Positions 22,680-35,081 of a DNA stretch of 64,000 bases are shown here, piece by piece. Made by a program: the position numbers and the translations under genes. Source of the DNA: Bufo bufo (Eukaryota > Chordata > Amphibia > Anura > Bufonidae); contig NC_053390.1 of assembly GCF_905171765.1 (NCBI RefSeq), forward strand, positions 514,314,852 to 514,378,851, read 5' to 3'. A model generated the notes under the pieces. That model searched no databases. It was not told the DNA's origin and worked only from the letters and a program-made list of their open reading frames with translations. Position 1 is the first letter of the stretch. Every line of letters starts with the position of its first letter.

Positions 22680-25320
22680 TGGGCATAGTGAGTTCATAGA
22701 ACTTTTTATTTTTTGTCACAAGTTAGCGGAAAATGATGATTTTTTTTTCTTACAAAGTCTCATATTCCACTAACTTGTGACAAAAAATAAAAACTTCCAT
22801 GAACTCACTATGCCCATCACGAAATACCTTGGGGTCTCTTCTTTCCAAAATGGGGTCACTTGTGGGGTAGTTATACTGCCCTGGCATTCTAGGGGCCCAA
22901 ATGTGTGGTAAGGAGTTTGAAATCAAATTCTGTAAAAACTGACCAGTGAAATCCGAAAGGTGCTCTTTGGAATGTGGGCCCCTTTGCCCACCTAGGCTGC
23001 AAAAAAGTGTCACACATCTGGTATCTCCGTATTCAGTAGAAGTTGGGGAATGTGTTTTGGGGTGTCATTTTACATATACCCATGCTGGGTGAGATAAATA
23101 TCTTGGTCAAATGCCAACTTTGTATAAAAAAATGGGAAAAGTTGTCTATTGCCAAGATATTTCTCTCACCCAGCATGGGTATATGTAAAAAGACACCCCA
23201 AAACACATTCCCCAACTTCTCCTGAATACGGAGATACCAGATGTGTGACACTTTTTTGCAGCCTAGGTGGGCAAAGGGGCCCATATTCCAAAGAGCACCT
23301 TTCGGATTTCACAGGTCATTTTTTACAGAATTTGATTTCAAACTCCTTACCACACATTTGGGCCCCTAGAATGCCAGGGCAGTATAACTACCCCACAAGT
23401 GACCCCATTTTGGAAAGAAGAGACCCCAAGGTATTCGCTGATGGGCATAGTGAGTTCATGGAAGTTTTTATTTTTTGTCACAAGTTAGTGGAATATGAGA
23501 CTTTGTATGAAAAAAAAAAAAATATAAAAAAAATCATCATTTTCCACTAACTTGTGACAAAAAATAAAAAATTCTAGGAACTCGCCATGCCCCTCACGGA
23601 ATACCTTGGGGTGTCTTCTTTCCAAAATGGGGTCACTTGTGGGGTAGTTATACTGCCCTGGCATTTTCCAGGGGCCCTAATGTGTGGTAAGTAGGTAAAT
23701 GACCAGTGAAATCCAAAAGGTGCTCTTTGGAATATGGGCCCCTTTGCCCACCTAGGCTGCAAAAAAGTGCCACACATGTGGTATCTCCGTACTCAGGAGA
23801 AGTTGGGGAATGTGTTTTGGGGTGTCTTTTTACATATACCCATGCTGGGTGAGAGAAATATCTTGGCAAAAGACAACTTTTCCCATTTTTTTATACAAAG
23901 TTGGCATTTGACCAAGATATTTATCTCACCCAGCATGGGTATATGTAAAATGACACCCCAAAACACATTCCCCACCTTCTCCTGAGTACGGAGATACCAG
24001 ATGTGTGACACTTTTTTGCAGCCTAGGTGGGCAAAGGGGCCCATATTCCAAAGAGCACCTTTCGGATTTCACTCGTCATTTTTTACAGAATTTGATTTCA
24101 AACTCCTTACCACACATTTGGGCCCCTAAAATACCAGGGCATTATACCTACCCCACAAGTGACCCCATTTTGGAAAGAATAGACCCCAAGGTATTCGCTG
24201 ATGGGCATAGTGAGTTCATGGAAGTTTTTATTTTTTGTCACAAGTTAGTGGAATATGAGACTTTGTATGAAAAAAAAAAAAATAAAAAATCATCATTTTC
24301 CACTAACTTGTGACAAAAAATAAAAAATTCTAGGAACTCGCCATGCCCCTCACGGAATACCTTGGGGTGTCTTCTTTCCAAAATGGGGTCACTTGTGGGG
24401 TAGTTATACTGCCCTGGCATTTTCCAGGGGCCCTAATGTGTGGTAAGTAGGTAAATGACCAGTGAAATCCGAAAGGTGCTCTTTGGAATATGGGCCCCTT
24501 TGCCCACCTAGGCTGCAAAAAAGTGTCACACATCTGGTATCTCCGTACTCGGGAGAAGTTGGGGAATGTGTTTTGGGGTGTCATTTTACATATACCCATG
24601 CTGGGTGAGAGAAATATCTTGGCAAAAGACAACTTTTCCCATTTTTTTATACAAAGTTGGCATTTGACCAAGATATTTATCTCACCCAGCATGGGTATAT
24701 GTAAAATGACACCCCAAAACACATTCCCCAACTTCTCCTGAGTACGGCGATACCAGATGTGTGACACTTTTTTGCAGCCTAGATGCGCAAAGGGGCCCAA
24801 ATTCCTTTTAGGAGGGCATTTTTAGACATTTGGATACCAGACTTCTTCTCACGCTTTGGGGCCCCTAGAATGCCAGGGCAGTATAAATACCCCACATGTG
24901 ACCCCATTTTGGAAAGAAGACACCCCAAGGTATTCAATGAGGGGCATGGCGAGTTCATAGAAATTTTTTTTTTTTGGCACAAGTTAGCGGAAATTGATAT
25001 TTTTTATTTTTTTCTCACAAAGTCTCCCGTTCCGCTAACTTGGGACAAAAATTTCAATCTTTCATGGACTCAATATGCCCCTCACGGAATACCTGGGGGT
25101 GTCTTCTTTCCGAAATGGGGTCACATGTGGGGTATTTATACTGCCCTGGCATTCTAGGGGCCCTAAAGCGTGAGAAGAAGTCTGGAATATAAATGTCTAA
25201 AAAATTTTACGCATTTGGATTCCGTGAGGGGTATGGTGAGTTCATGTGAGATTTTATTTTTTGTCACAAGTTAGTGGAATATGAGACTTTGTAAGAAAAA
25301 ATAATAATAATTCCGCTAAC
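22680..25320. repeat. Alternating inverted modules, copy 2
   Basis: The same ~350-400-bp modules as copy 1, with turnarounds near 22750, 23120, 23515, 23895, 24285, 24645 and 25000. Several modules carry a TTTCCAGGGGCCCTAATG variant shared between the copies, so subtypes predate the duplication of the element. ORFs of 60-156 codons here read the module on either strand and were not called as genes. Confidence 0.85.
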
Positions 25321-25339
25321 TTGGGCCAAAAAAATGTCT

Positions 25340-26500
25340 GAATGGAGCCTTACAGGGGGGTGATCAATGACAGGGGGGTGATCAATGACAGGGGGGTTGA
25401 TCAATGACAGGGGGTTGATCAATGACAGGGGGGTGATCAATGACAGGGGGGTGATCAATGACAGGGGGGTGATCAATGACAGGGGGGGTGATCAATGACA
25501 GGGGGGGTGATCAATGACAGGGGTGGTGATCAATGACAGGGGGGTGATCAGGGAGTCTATATGGGGTGATAACCACAGTCATTGATCACGCCCGTGTAAG
25601 GCTTCATTCAGACGTCCGGATGCGTTTTGCGGATCCGATCCATCTATCAGTGGATCCGTAAAAATCATGCGGACGTCTGAATGGAGCTTTACAGGGGGGT
25701 GATCAATGACAGGGGGGTAATCAATGACAGGGGGGTGATCAGGGAGTCTATATGGGGTGATCACCACAGTCATTGATCATGCCCCTGTAAGGCTTCATTC
25801 AGACGTCCGGATGCGTTTTGCGGATCCGATCCATCTATCAGTGGATCCGTAAAAATCATGCGGACGTCTGAATGGAGCTTTACAGGGGGGTAATCAATGA
25901 CAGGGGGGTGATCAGGGAGTCTATATGGGGTGATAACCACAGTCATTGATCATGCCCCTGTAAGGCTTCATTCAGACGTCCGGATGCGTTTTGCGGATCC
26001 GATCCATCTATCAGTGGATCCGTAAAAATCATGCGGACATCTGAATGGAGCTTTACAGGGGGGTGATCAGGGAGTCTATATGGGGTGATCACCACAGTCA
26101 TTGATCATGCCCCTGTAAGGCTTCATTCAGACGTCCGGATGCGTTTTGCGGATCCGATCCATCTATCAGTGGATCCGTAAAAATCATGCGGACGTCTGAA
26201 TGGAGCTTTACAGGGGGGTAATCAATGACAGGGGGGTGATCAATGACAGGGGGGTGATCAGGGAGTCTATATGGGGTGATAACCACAGTCATTGATCATG
26301 CCCCTGTAAGGCTTCATTCAGACGTCCGGATGCGTTTTGCGGATCCGATCCATCTATCAGTGGATCCGTAAAAATCATGCGGACATCTGAATGGAGCTTT
26401 ACAGGGGGTTGATCAATGACAGGGGGGTAATCAATGACAGGGGGGTGATCAGGGAGTCTATATGGGGTGATCAGGGGTGATCAGGGGCTAATAAGGGGTT
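25340..26500. repeat. ~173-bp tandem array, copy 2
   Basis: Reverse-strand equivalent of the copy 1 array. It opens with about ten short ~18-bp subunits (GGGGGGTGATCAATGACA) at 25355-25550, followed by five full units, each holding the ~90-bp imperfect inverted repeat around TGCGTTTTGCGGATCCGATC. Unit number and subunit number differ from copy 1, showing independent expansion or contraction. Confidence 0.9.
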
Positions 26501-26964
26501 AATAAGTGACGGGGGGGGGTGTAGTGTAGTGTAGTTTGGTGGGACTTTACTGAGCTACCTGTGTCCTCTGGTGGTCGATCCAAACAAATGGGACCACCAG
26601 AGGACCAGGTAGCAGGTATATTAGACGCTGTTATCAAAACAGCGTCTAATATACCTGTTAGGGGTTAAAAAAAACACATCTCCAGCCTGCCAGCGAACGA
26701 TCGCCGCTGGCAGGCTGGAGATCAACTCTCTTACCTTCCGTTCCTGTGAGCGCGCGCGCCTGTGTGCGCGCGTTCACAGGAAATCTCGCGTCTCGCGAGA
26801 GGACGCGCCGGCGCGTCCAGGAGGAATGAATCAACCACCTCCAGGACGCGTCTGTGCGTACAGCGGTCCGGAGGTGGTTAAACACAGCTATTCTAACGGG
26901 TTTTCCGTTCTGTTTATGTGTCTTTCAGGTGTATCATACTACATGCCTCACTCTATCACTTTTC

Positions 26965-29380
26965 TACCTGGCATTGAGGGGCTTTTGTTATAAGACCCCT
27001 TTTTTCTGTGATTGATAATAGGTAGATAAGTAGGAGCCATACAATACTAGGCCCCGTGTCCCCTGATGATTCATGGGATCTTATGTTTATGAATAGCGGC
27101 CTTAGGATATGTTTGGCTGATGAAACGCGTTGGTACACGCTAACATATTGTGGGACGCGCCATTAAATTGCGGCTATCTACTATTATAATATTGTCTTCA
27201 CACGCTAACATATTGCGGCACGCGCAATTAAATTGCGGCCTTTATTACAATATTTTTTTCCCTTGCCTTGGAAGCTTGAGTTCAGTCTCTGGTAACCCTG
27301 TACTAGGGTTACATAGGGACTCCTTATCAGGGCAAGGTTCCGAACGGGGCCACCCCTTGCGGGGCACTGACCCCGTGTTAGGTCACCAGGGCCAAATAGG
27401 TCAAGCAGGGTTGTACTAGGGTAAGTTTCTCTCTTTCAGGCTACTCTACTACTAGGTCTGATTGAAGTTTCGGATGTCTCCTTTACCAACTGGACATCTG
27501 GGAATGACCAGCCTGCTGCACGTGACCACCTCCTGTACCAACATATTACACGTTGTAAACAAGTGAGACTTTTTCAAAAAACTGGTAAGACCATTCCATT
27601 TTTTGTGTCTCCATAGTTCCGGTACCCTTTCTTTGGGATCAGGAAAAAGGGACTTTACGGTTTGTCCTACATGGGCATTTATGACTTAGTTCACAGGCCT
27701 AGGGAGGATGACACCTGACTTGGTGTGTGGACAATTGTTGCCACACCAATTTAGGTCCCACATATTTTTCTGTGTATATTCATGTTTGTAAGGGGTCTTT
27801 TATTCCCTGTCTAGGGAGAATTGACATATTAAAAGCTAAGTTTTACTTGTTACTGCTCCCCTTCTTCTAGTTGTCCTTTGTTACTTGAAACTTTACATTT
27901 TTTATTGTTAAACACTCTTTTTTTTGTTTTGTTTTTTTTAGTTTTTGTTGTTTTTTCTCACTATGGGACTTCAACATTTCAGGGTCTGATCCCTGTTTCC
28001 CTGTTTCAATGCAGTACCATACATACTGTATTGTGCTGCATTGACTGTCAGTGTATTACACTGACAGTCTTCCTATGAGCCTGGGGTTGGGCCTTATAGG
28101 CCTCTATAGCCACTGGGCCCCAAGACCATTGCAAGGCATGGGGCTTCCATGGCAACCATCGGGACCCTGCCATTGCAGTGCGATGTGGTGTGACAGGGAG
28201 TCTCCTCCTTCTGTGAACCTCCTATATGCTGCAGTCAGCATTCATTCTGGAATATAGGGGTTAATTCTCTAGCATCTGTGTTTTACCCGATGCTGGCGGA
28301 TACAGCTAGGCCCCAGAAGCTGATTGAGATGGCACATGTCGGGAAGGGGTTAACCTTAGGATGAGAATGCGGCAAGTAACTGCTGTTTAGATGAGTATTC
28401 TCATCCTGCATCATCCACAGCTTAATTTGAGTTCATACGTTTTTTATGATGTTACTGTAACCTTTCTAATGCCCTTCTTTGATTTATGTACAATTATGTA
28501 TGTCTCCACCCTATCCCAAATACATGCTCTAAAAAAAACGAAACAAAAAACATGGCAGTAGGTGTGGAACCGCTGCACCAACCAACTAATTTGACTTTGG
28601 GCGTTATCCTTGTAGTCCCCTGGGGTTCCCCCTTTAACCCCTGTACAGGGATCTAGACTTCTCTACAGGGGAGCTATCGGGCCGCTACTTCTTGGAATTG
28701 TTCAGGTGTGGTCGACAGCTGAATGGGGTCATAGACACCAATGCAGAGCACTGCCTGAGATTCAGGCAGTGCTCATAGTTAGGAAACAAGCTAAGGTCTG
28801 GGCAGGCAGAGATTGTGTGAATCCATGAAACTAGTCTGAGATCAGGGCAGGCAACAAATGATCAATACGATAAACAGGCTAAGGGCAGATCAGGCTGCCA
28901 AAGGTTAGAATTGGTAAACAGTCAGAGGTCAGAACATGGGCAAACAGAACTGTACACCTTCACTGAGGACTAGCAAGCTAGATAATCTAAATCTTAGGCC
29001 CCATCCCCTTGGAGAAGGTTCCTTAAATAACCTGAAGTGACCAGCTATTGGCTTAGGAAAACTAGTGGGCATGCTAACCCCTTAAGTGTGGGAAAGTTCA
29101 TGCGCCCTAACAGCAGCACAGTGAGGAGTAATAGGAAAGCACAGGCAATGGCCTGAAGCAACATTAACAACATGGGATGCTGACAGCTGGGCCAGTTGCT
29201 GGTGACCTCCAGGACAAGGGAGAGAAAGTGATGCGGCATGAGGAGCAGGAGAGCTGTGGGCATGGACTGCTAGCGCAACAATACATTTATAAATAATTTA
29301 CAAAAAACATGGTTATCTCTATTCAATATTATGCTTCTGCATTTATGAAATTTCCAAGTATATTGCATACCAATTATATA
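26965..29380 (+). other. Probable PLE1 3' tail and unassigned sequence
   Basis: 26965 to about 27850 continues from the PLE1 right arm and may be its 3' untranslated tail. It includes a degenerate hammerhead-like motif (27107-27148) and a 62-bp tandem pair (27137-27172 and 27199-27238, both with CACGCTAACATATTG). Perfect hairpins lie at 28043-28069 (12-bp stem, GACTGTCAGTGT) and 28746-28774 (13-bp stem, GAGCACTGCCTGA). I see no coding sequence of recognisable family here; the remainder looks like old interspersed repeat. Confidence 0.5.
27107..27148 (+). ncRNA. Degenerate hammerhead-like motif (PLE1 tail)
   Basis: CTGAT is followed directly by GAAACGCGTT, the same 3' core as the PLE2 hammerhead, but stem II and two core bases are missing. 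The flanks ATATGTT (27107) and AACATAT (27142) still pair as an outer stem I of 7 bp, while the inner stem does not pair. It reads as a decayed relative of a hammerhead, not an active ribozyme. Confidence 0.5.
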
Positions 29381-31029
29381 CAGTCAGGTCCAAAAATATT
29401 GGGACATCGACACAATTCTAACATTTTTGGCTCTATACACCACCACAATGGATTTGAAATGAAACGAACAAGATGTGTTTAAACTGCAGCCTGTCAACTT
29501 TAATTTGAGGGTATTTACATCCAAATCAGGTGAACGGTGTAGGAATTACAACAGTTTGCATATGTGCCTCCCACTTGTTAAGGGAACAAAAGTAATGGGA
29601 CAATTGGCTTCTCAGCTGTTCCATGGCCAGGTGTGTGTTCTTCCCTCATTATCCCAATTACAATGAGCAGATAAAAGGTCCAGAGTTCATTTCAAGTGTG
29701 CTATTTGCATTTGGAATCTGTTGCTGTCAACTCTCAAGATGAGATCTAAAGAGCTGTCACTATCAGTGAAGCAAGCCATCAGTAGGCTGAAAAAACAAAA
29801 CAAACCCATCAGAGAGATAGCAAAAACATCAGGCGTGGCCAAAACAACAGTTTGGAACATTCTCAAAAAGACGGAACGCACCGGTGAGCTCAGCAACACC
29901 AAAAGACCCAGAAGACCACCGAAAACAACTGTGGTGGATGACCGAAGAATTCTTTCCCTGGTGAAGAAAAGACCCTTCACAACAGTTGGCCAGATCAAGA
30001 TCACTCTCCAGGAGGTAGGTGTATGTGTGTCAAAGTCAACAATCAAGAGAAGACTTCACCAGAGTGAATACAGAGGGTTCACCACAAGATGTAAACCATT
30101 GGTGAGCCTCAAAAACAGGAAGGCCAGATTAGAGTTTGCCTAACGACATCTAAAAAAGCCTTCACAGTTCTGGAACAACATCCTATGGACAGATGAGAAT
30201 AAGATCAACTTGTAGCAGAGTGATGAGAAGAGAAGAGTATGGAGAAGGAAAGGAACTGCTCATGATCCTAAGCATACCACCTCATCAGTGAAGCATGGTG
30301 GTGGTAGTGTCATGGCGTGGGGATGTATGGCTGCCAATGGAACTGGTTCTCTTGTATTTATTGATGATGTGACTGCTGACAAAAGCAGCAGGATGAATTC
30401 TGAAGTGTTTCGGGCAATATTATCTGCTCATATTCAGCCAAATGCTTCAGAACTCATTGGACGGCACTTCACAGTGCAGATGAACAATGACCCAAAGCAT
30501 ACTGCAAAAGCAACCAAAGAATTTTTTAAGGGAAAGAAGTGGAATGTTATGCAATAACCAAGTCAATCACCAGACCTGAATCCGATTGAGCATGCATTTC
30601 ACTTGCTGAAGACAAAACTGAAAGGAAAATGCCCCAAGAACAAGCAGGAACTGAAGACAGTTGCAGTAGAGGCCAGGCAGAGCATCACCAGGGATAAAAC
30701 CCAGCGTCTGGTGATGTCTATGCGTTCCAGACTTCAGGCTGTAATTGACTGCAAAGGATTTCCAACCAAGTATTAAAAAGTGAAAGTTTGATTTATGATT
30801 ATTATTCTGTCCCATTACTTTTGTTTCCTTAACAAGTGGGAGGCACATATGCAAACTGTTGTAATTCCTACACCGTTCACCTGATTTAGATGTAAATACC
30901 CTCAAATTAAAGCTGACAGTCTGCAGTTAAAGCACATCTTGTTTGTTTCATTTCAAATCCATTGTGGTGGTGTATAGAGCCAAAAATGTTAGAATTGTGA
31001 CAATGTCCCAATATTTATTGACCTGACTG
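29381..31029 (+). mobile_element. Tc1-like DNA transposon B, full length
   Basis: 1649 bp from CAGTCAGGTC to GACCTGACTG, flanked by TA (29379-29380 and 31030-31031). Long terminal inverted repeats of about 220 bp (29381-29602 and 30808-31029) enclose a single transposase pseudogene. The text closely resembles a Tc1 family I know from fish and frog genomes; I cannot give its formal name. Confidence 0.95.
29739..30776 (+). pseudogene. Tc1 transposase pseudogene (element B)
   Basis: 346 codons in one frame from ATG (29739) to TAA (30774-30776), a normal Tc1 transposase length. The N-terminal paired-type DNA-binding region starts MRSKELSLSVKQAI and includes a basic linker (KRPRRPPK). Catalytic blocks are WTDEN (first Asp, near 30185), QMNNDPKHT (30477 on) and SPDLNPIEH (third acidic residue, near 30565). 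Three in-frame stops occur: TAA at 30141-30143, TAG near 30213 and TAA at 30555-30557. The second catalytic Asp is replaced by Asn (30483-30485). With no frameshift in over 1 kb, decay is by point mutation only. Confidence 0.93.
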
Positions 31030-31031
31030 TA

Positions 31032-33364
31032 AATAATTGCTAGAATGACATTGTAAGGGGTAGTGCCCACCATAAGTGCTGGTAGTAAAGCATAACTTTT
31101 CATTATACAAGGAATAACCTGTATTTGTTATCAGGCATACCGTAATTGCCTATAGGTTCTTTAAGAGCCGTTTCTTAACCTTTTACTGCTATTTACATTT
31201 TTATGCCTGAACAGTAAAATCTGGTTGGAATCCTTCCATTAATCAAGATTTAAATCTACAGTGTAATTACTGCCAGTAACTTCAAGGAATAGAATAAATA
31301 TTTCTAGTGTTTTTGACCTATGAATAGAAGTTTTTGCTAAATGAGTCTGTTGACTTCTTTGAGAAAATGAATTTAAGCAAGATGTTGCAAGAAAGAACTC
31401 ATAAATCTGTGCAAATTATATACTGTGCATGTAAATATGAAATATATGATAATCTGCCATTCTGTTCTCTTGTTTCCAACACAACTACAACACAATGTGG
31501 AGGAAGAGGAGAACACTCAGCCCAGATAACCAATTTGGAGATTCCTCTGTTTAAGGGCTCATGCAGACTGCCGAAAGTTCTGTCCACATCCGTTCCACAT
31601 TTTTTTGTGGATCTGGTGCGGACTTATTCATTTCAATGGGGCCGCAAAAGAAGTAGACAGAACACAGTTCTGTTCCACAGCCCAGTAAAAAAAAATATAT
31701 AAATTGAATCCATACTATTGTGGTCCTTTTGTGGACAAGAATAGGACATTTTTACAGAAGTAAAAAAATAAATGGTGGCATCATGCACTCGCCTGGGATC
31801 AGTGTTTTTTGCGCATCTGCAATTTGCGGACCACAAAACACTGACGGCCATGGGCATGAGTTGTAAGAATTTCTATATTCATGAATTTGCATTGTTGTTT
31901 TTTTAATTACTAAAAAAACTAAATCAAACTCATTTGTGTTTTTCTCCTTAATGCATGCGGTTTTATGACTTTTTAAGTGCCTTTTTTGTAAACACCTGTG
32001 TCTACTATGTTTTTTTCTGGGATTTGTTTTTTCCTACAGAAAAGAGAATAAAAAAAACTCTCAGCATGCCACGTTTTAAAAAAATAATGCCACCCTATTT
32101 ACAAAAATGCCACCTTATTTACAAAAATGCCAGTAGCAACCCCCCCCTCCCAAAAAAAAACGCTTGTTATAGATTTTCAGCTAACATCAGCACCAAGCCC
32201 TTACAAAAAAATACATACCAAATACAGTTGGTGCAAAAAGATCATCTTAATCTCCTAAATGTGCACAAAACATCATTAAAAATCTAATGGGTTGAAGGTA
32301 TATTCTCAAATAACAGATTTGCCTGCTGCTGAGTGCCGACACAACTCCATTCTGATATGGGGAACAGATTTGCCTCAAAAATGTCTGCAACAAATCTACC
32401 ATGTGTGAATTCACTCTTATAGTACCAAACCCCATATCACTAGAATAGCACCATGCGCCAAAAGTTTATTTTGTTTCCAACCTTTTTTTTTTTTTTGTGC
32501 ATCCAGAAAAAATTATGGTAGAGTCAATGTGATCCAAACTGGCACAACAATTTTCTATGGTTGCTGCAGTGCCATGCCAGTAATTAGTGTTGAGCAAATT
32601 GAAGTATCCGAAGTGGACTTAAATTCGAATTTCAGGAAATTCCGTTTTGCCATGAAACCAAATTTCTTCGCGCTTCATGGTAACGAACAAATTGTTCCTA
32701 AAATGGTGACTGAAAGTAAAAAAAAATTTAAATTAAATAAATTATACTCACCTCATCCACTTGATCTTGGAAGGCCATTCGCTCCCATCTTGATTGAAGA
32801 AAACCCGAGTATAATTTAGTGAAGTGAGTATAATTTATTTTAACCTCTGATTTACCTCTGACCAGCTGAATGTGAGTCACAGATGCCACGATCAACGTTG
32901 AACGAGGCAACTAAGGGGTTAAATGATGGGGGTGGGGGGTTGTGGCAGCACGATCGCCATTTTCCATTCGTGATGAAGTAATTCAAAATGGTAAATATGG
33001 TAAATTGATAAATATGGGCCATTTTTTTTCTCTGAAATAGCAACGTGTTTCAGACTAAAGTATTGCAATCTGTCATTAAGGGACCCTATTGGGATTTCAT
33101 GATGCCCATGGTTTAGGTAGCAGTAACCTCTAACATTTTATTTTAGATTTTCTTCCTGAAAGTTCTTCACGCTTGCAAGGTAAGTTCGATATATTTTTTT
33201 CCAAACAAGAATACCTATTATTCTGTCATGTCAAACTAAAGGGAATATTACTGGAAGTGACAGAATATAGAGCATTGTGTTGTAAACTCCAAATAAGTCA
33301 AGCGTCTGTGTACAAAAAGGATTGTGTGGTTATACTGATACATTGTAACTTCATATTGCACAAG
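31032..33364. other. No gene seen; fragments of small repeats
   Basis: 31557-31858 resembles the Harbinger-like MITE at 44767-45064 in base use and in ends (CTCATGC...GCATGAG), but is strongly diverged. At 32584 a TAGTGTTGAGC start, typical of a hAT-type terminus, has no clear partner end. Homopolymers and AT-rich text fill the rest. No ORF here matches a family I recognise. Confidence 0.4.
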
Positions 33365-33369
33365 ATGAT

Positions 33370-35081
33370 TGTAACGGATCTCCTGGCACCCCGACCGGGT
33401 ACCTCCGTTGATAGTTGTTCCTAGTGCTTCCCGAGGACTCCAAGCACTCCGCTCTACACCAAAATTCCCACAGGAACCAGGAACAGGAACAGCTCTTACA
33501 AGAGCTAGTAGTATAGCCAGGGGAGTATAGCAAATCTTCAGCGTATAGCAATCACCAGTGTCGATCAGTTACCCAAACACCAGCCTCAACATGATGAAGG
33601 GTAAAACAGGACCTCTTTATTGAACACACAAGCATTGACTTATACACATTTTCCAACAAGGTTACCACCCACAGGGTTTTGTAAACACAACCAATAAACA
33701 CGTACAATACACTCAGACACTCCCACACAAACTCCTCCCCTCTGCCTGTGATACAATTACCTTACACAATGGGTTGATGTAATTTCATCACAGGCAGGAA
33801 AATACACAGTGTCCTCTGTCCTGGAGACAACCGAGGAGTAAGTCAATTATCTCTCAGGACAAAGGGAAATCGTCAATACACATGTGGAGACAATAGGACA
33901 GACATCACTACTCAAATATTGTCACGGCCATGGCTATGACCGTGACTCCTTAACCGCATGCGGTTGCCTGCGGTTTGTTTTTGGTAGTTCAACCACAGGT
34001 GAGGGCTACTTGTGTGTTGCCTCACTTGTGGTTGCCGCGGGCAACATGTGGTTGGAGATTGTCGCAGATAGCAGCCTGAGGTGGTGCTAGGCAGCTTGTG
34101 GCATCTTCATGCGGTTACACCTAGCAACCTTTATGTTAGGTGTGTGTGTGTATGTTATGCACGTTGTATGTATTGTGTGCACTTCCCATTTAAGTGGTGT
34201 GTTTCCCTTCTGTGGTGTGTGTAGGGTTAACTCCCTTCCCAGTGTGTGTGTGATGTCACTGGGTGTGTCCTTCCTTTGGGTGTGGCCACTTGGGCCTATA
34301 AAGACCCTCTCTCTTGCAGAGCTCAGTAGGTTGCTTCAGCATGCTTGCTGATAGCAGCCTCCTGTGTTTTACATCCGCCAGTGAGAGCCACCACTGTGGT
34401 CATAGTTTAAGTTTGAGTTTGAGTTTAGGTTTAAGTTAAAGTTTTATGTATGCCTATGTCTTTATGTGTGTGTTGTAGCAAGTTTGTCTGTTGGGATTTT
34501 CATATGTGTTTGTGCAGCATAACGGTTCTGGATCCCTGTCTGTTTAGGGATCCAGTCAGCAGGGCTGTGGCAGGTTGGTGAATGTCTGTTCACCTGCCAT
34601 TTCCGTATTGCTGTTTCTGTTCCCCTTTTCCCAACAGCTTGGCCATTGAGGCTCCTGCTCCTCCGTGTCAAGGAGGAGTAGGTTGCCTTACCCAGCTCCT
34701 AGCTCAGGGATCTGCGGAGGGTAAGATAGGGCTCCGAGGTTCCGGCGCATGGGCCCTCCTACCTTAAAGGTCGGCCCATGCAGGTTAGGAGTTAGGGTCA
34801 GGTTAGGGACGCTATAGGAGGTGACCTGCTCCCTGTCCTGTGGCTTCATGGCCGAGTAGCTACTTCAACACCTGGCACCTCACGGCTGAGGGTTTCCCCC
34901 ATCCTCAGCCGTGACAAATATACAATATACACCCTTTTCAGTACACATAGACATTTAACATATCCCAAAATGGCACAAATTAGACCAGGGGTTCAAAAGT
35001 TAGTAAAAGTCCATAATCCTGGGGCAAGAGGCTGGTAGCCAGGCTTCTCCACCACCCAGTGGTGAGGTTGGTTTTGTCACA
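33370..35081 (-). mobile_element. Solo LTR (outer), about 710 bp plus a nested solo LTR
   Basis: TG...CA ends (TGTAACGG at the left, TTGTCACA at the right) are flanked by a 5-bp duplication ATGAT (33365-33369 and 35082-35086). A reverse-strand AATAAA lies near 33622, so the LTR probably reads on the minus strand. Another solo LTR (33920-34916) with its own duplication is inserted in it. No internal retroelement sequence remains, as expected after recombination between LTRs. Confidence 0.85.
33920..34916 (+). mobile_element. Solo LTR (inner), 997 bp
   Basis: Starts TGTCACGGC and ends GCCGTGACA, a perfect 9-bp terminal inverted repeat, flanked by AATAT (33915-33919 and 34917-34921). A TATA-like CCTATAAAG lies near 34292, which fits a plus-strand promoter. 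A T-rich minisatellite-like tract (GTTTGAGTTTGAG...) sits near 34405. The family is not identified. Confidence 0.85.

Larger units (their letters stand above)
22143..26877. mobile_element. Transposase-less piggyBac-like element, copy 2 (in PLE1 right arm)
   Basis: 4735 bp, inverted relative to copy 1, flanked by TTAA at 22139-22142 and 26878-26881. The PLE1 left arm has the empty site (TTAA at 5975-5978 between CTGTGT and ACAAGAGG), so the insertion and the four-base duplication are proved from the window. The internal order mirrors copy 1: AT-rich end, alternating modules (22680-25320), tandem array (25340-26500) and hairpin cluster (26550-26785). No transposase is visible. Confidence 0.8.
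5743..26964 (+). mobile_element. PLE1: head-to-head Penelope-like element with later insertions
   Basis: The two arms are inverted copies of one PLE meeting near 19085. The left arm is 5743-6429 plus 18267-19080; the right arm is 19091-22142 plus 26878-26964 and probably onward. The 5760-5816 segment is the reverse complement of about 26886-26945, and 5975-6430 matches the reverse of 21690-22140. Compared with the right arm, the left arm carries about 146 extra bp (about 5821-5966). Two elements were inserted later: PLE2 in the left arm and a TTAA-flanked element in the right arm. The outer right boundary is uncertain; 26965 to about 27850 may be the rest of the 3' untranslated tail. A partial inverted copy at the 5' end is typical of PLE insertions. 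Confidence 0.85.

Noticed and set aside
14050..25157. Many 60-156-codon frames (for example MTLFCSLGGQRGPYS, MGPFAHLGCKKVSHI) on both strands
   Set aside because: They are translations of one repeated module in alternating orientation inside the two TTAA elements. They recur on both strands with no family match, so they are not protein genes.
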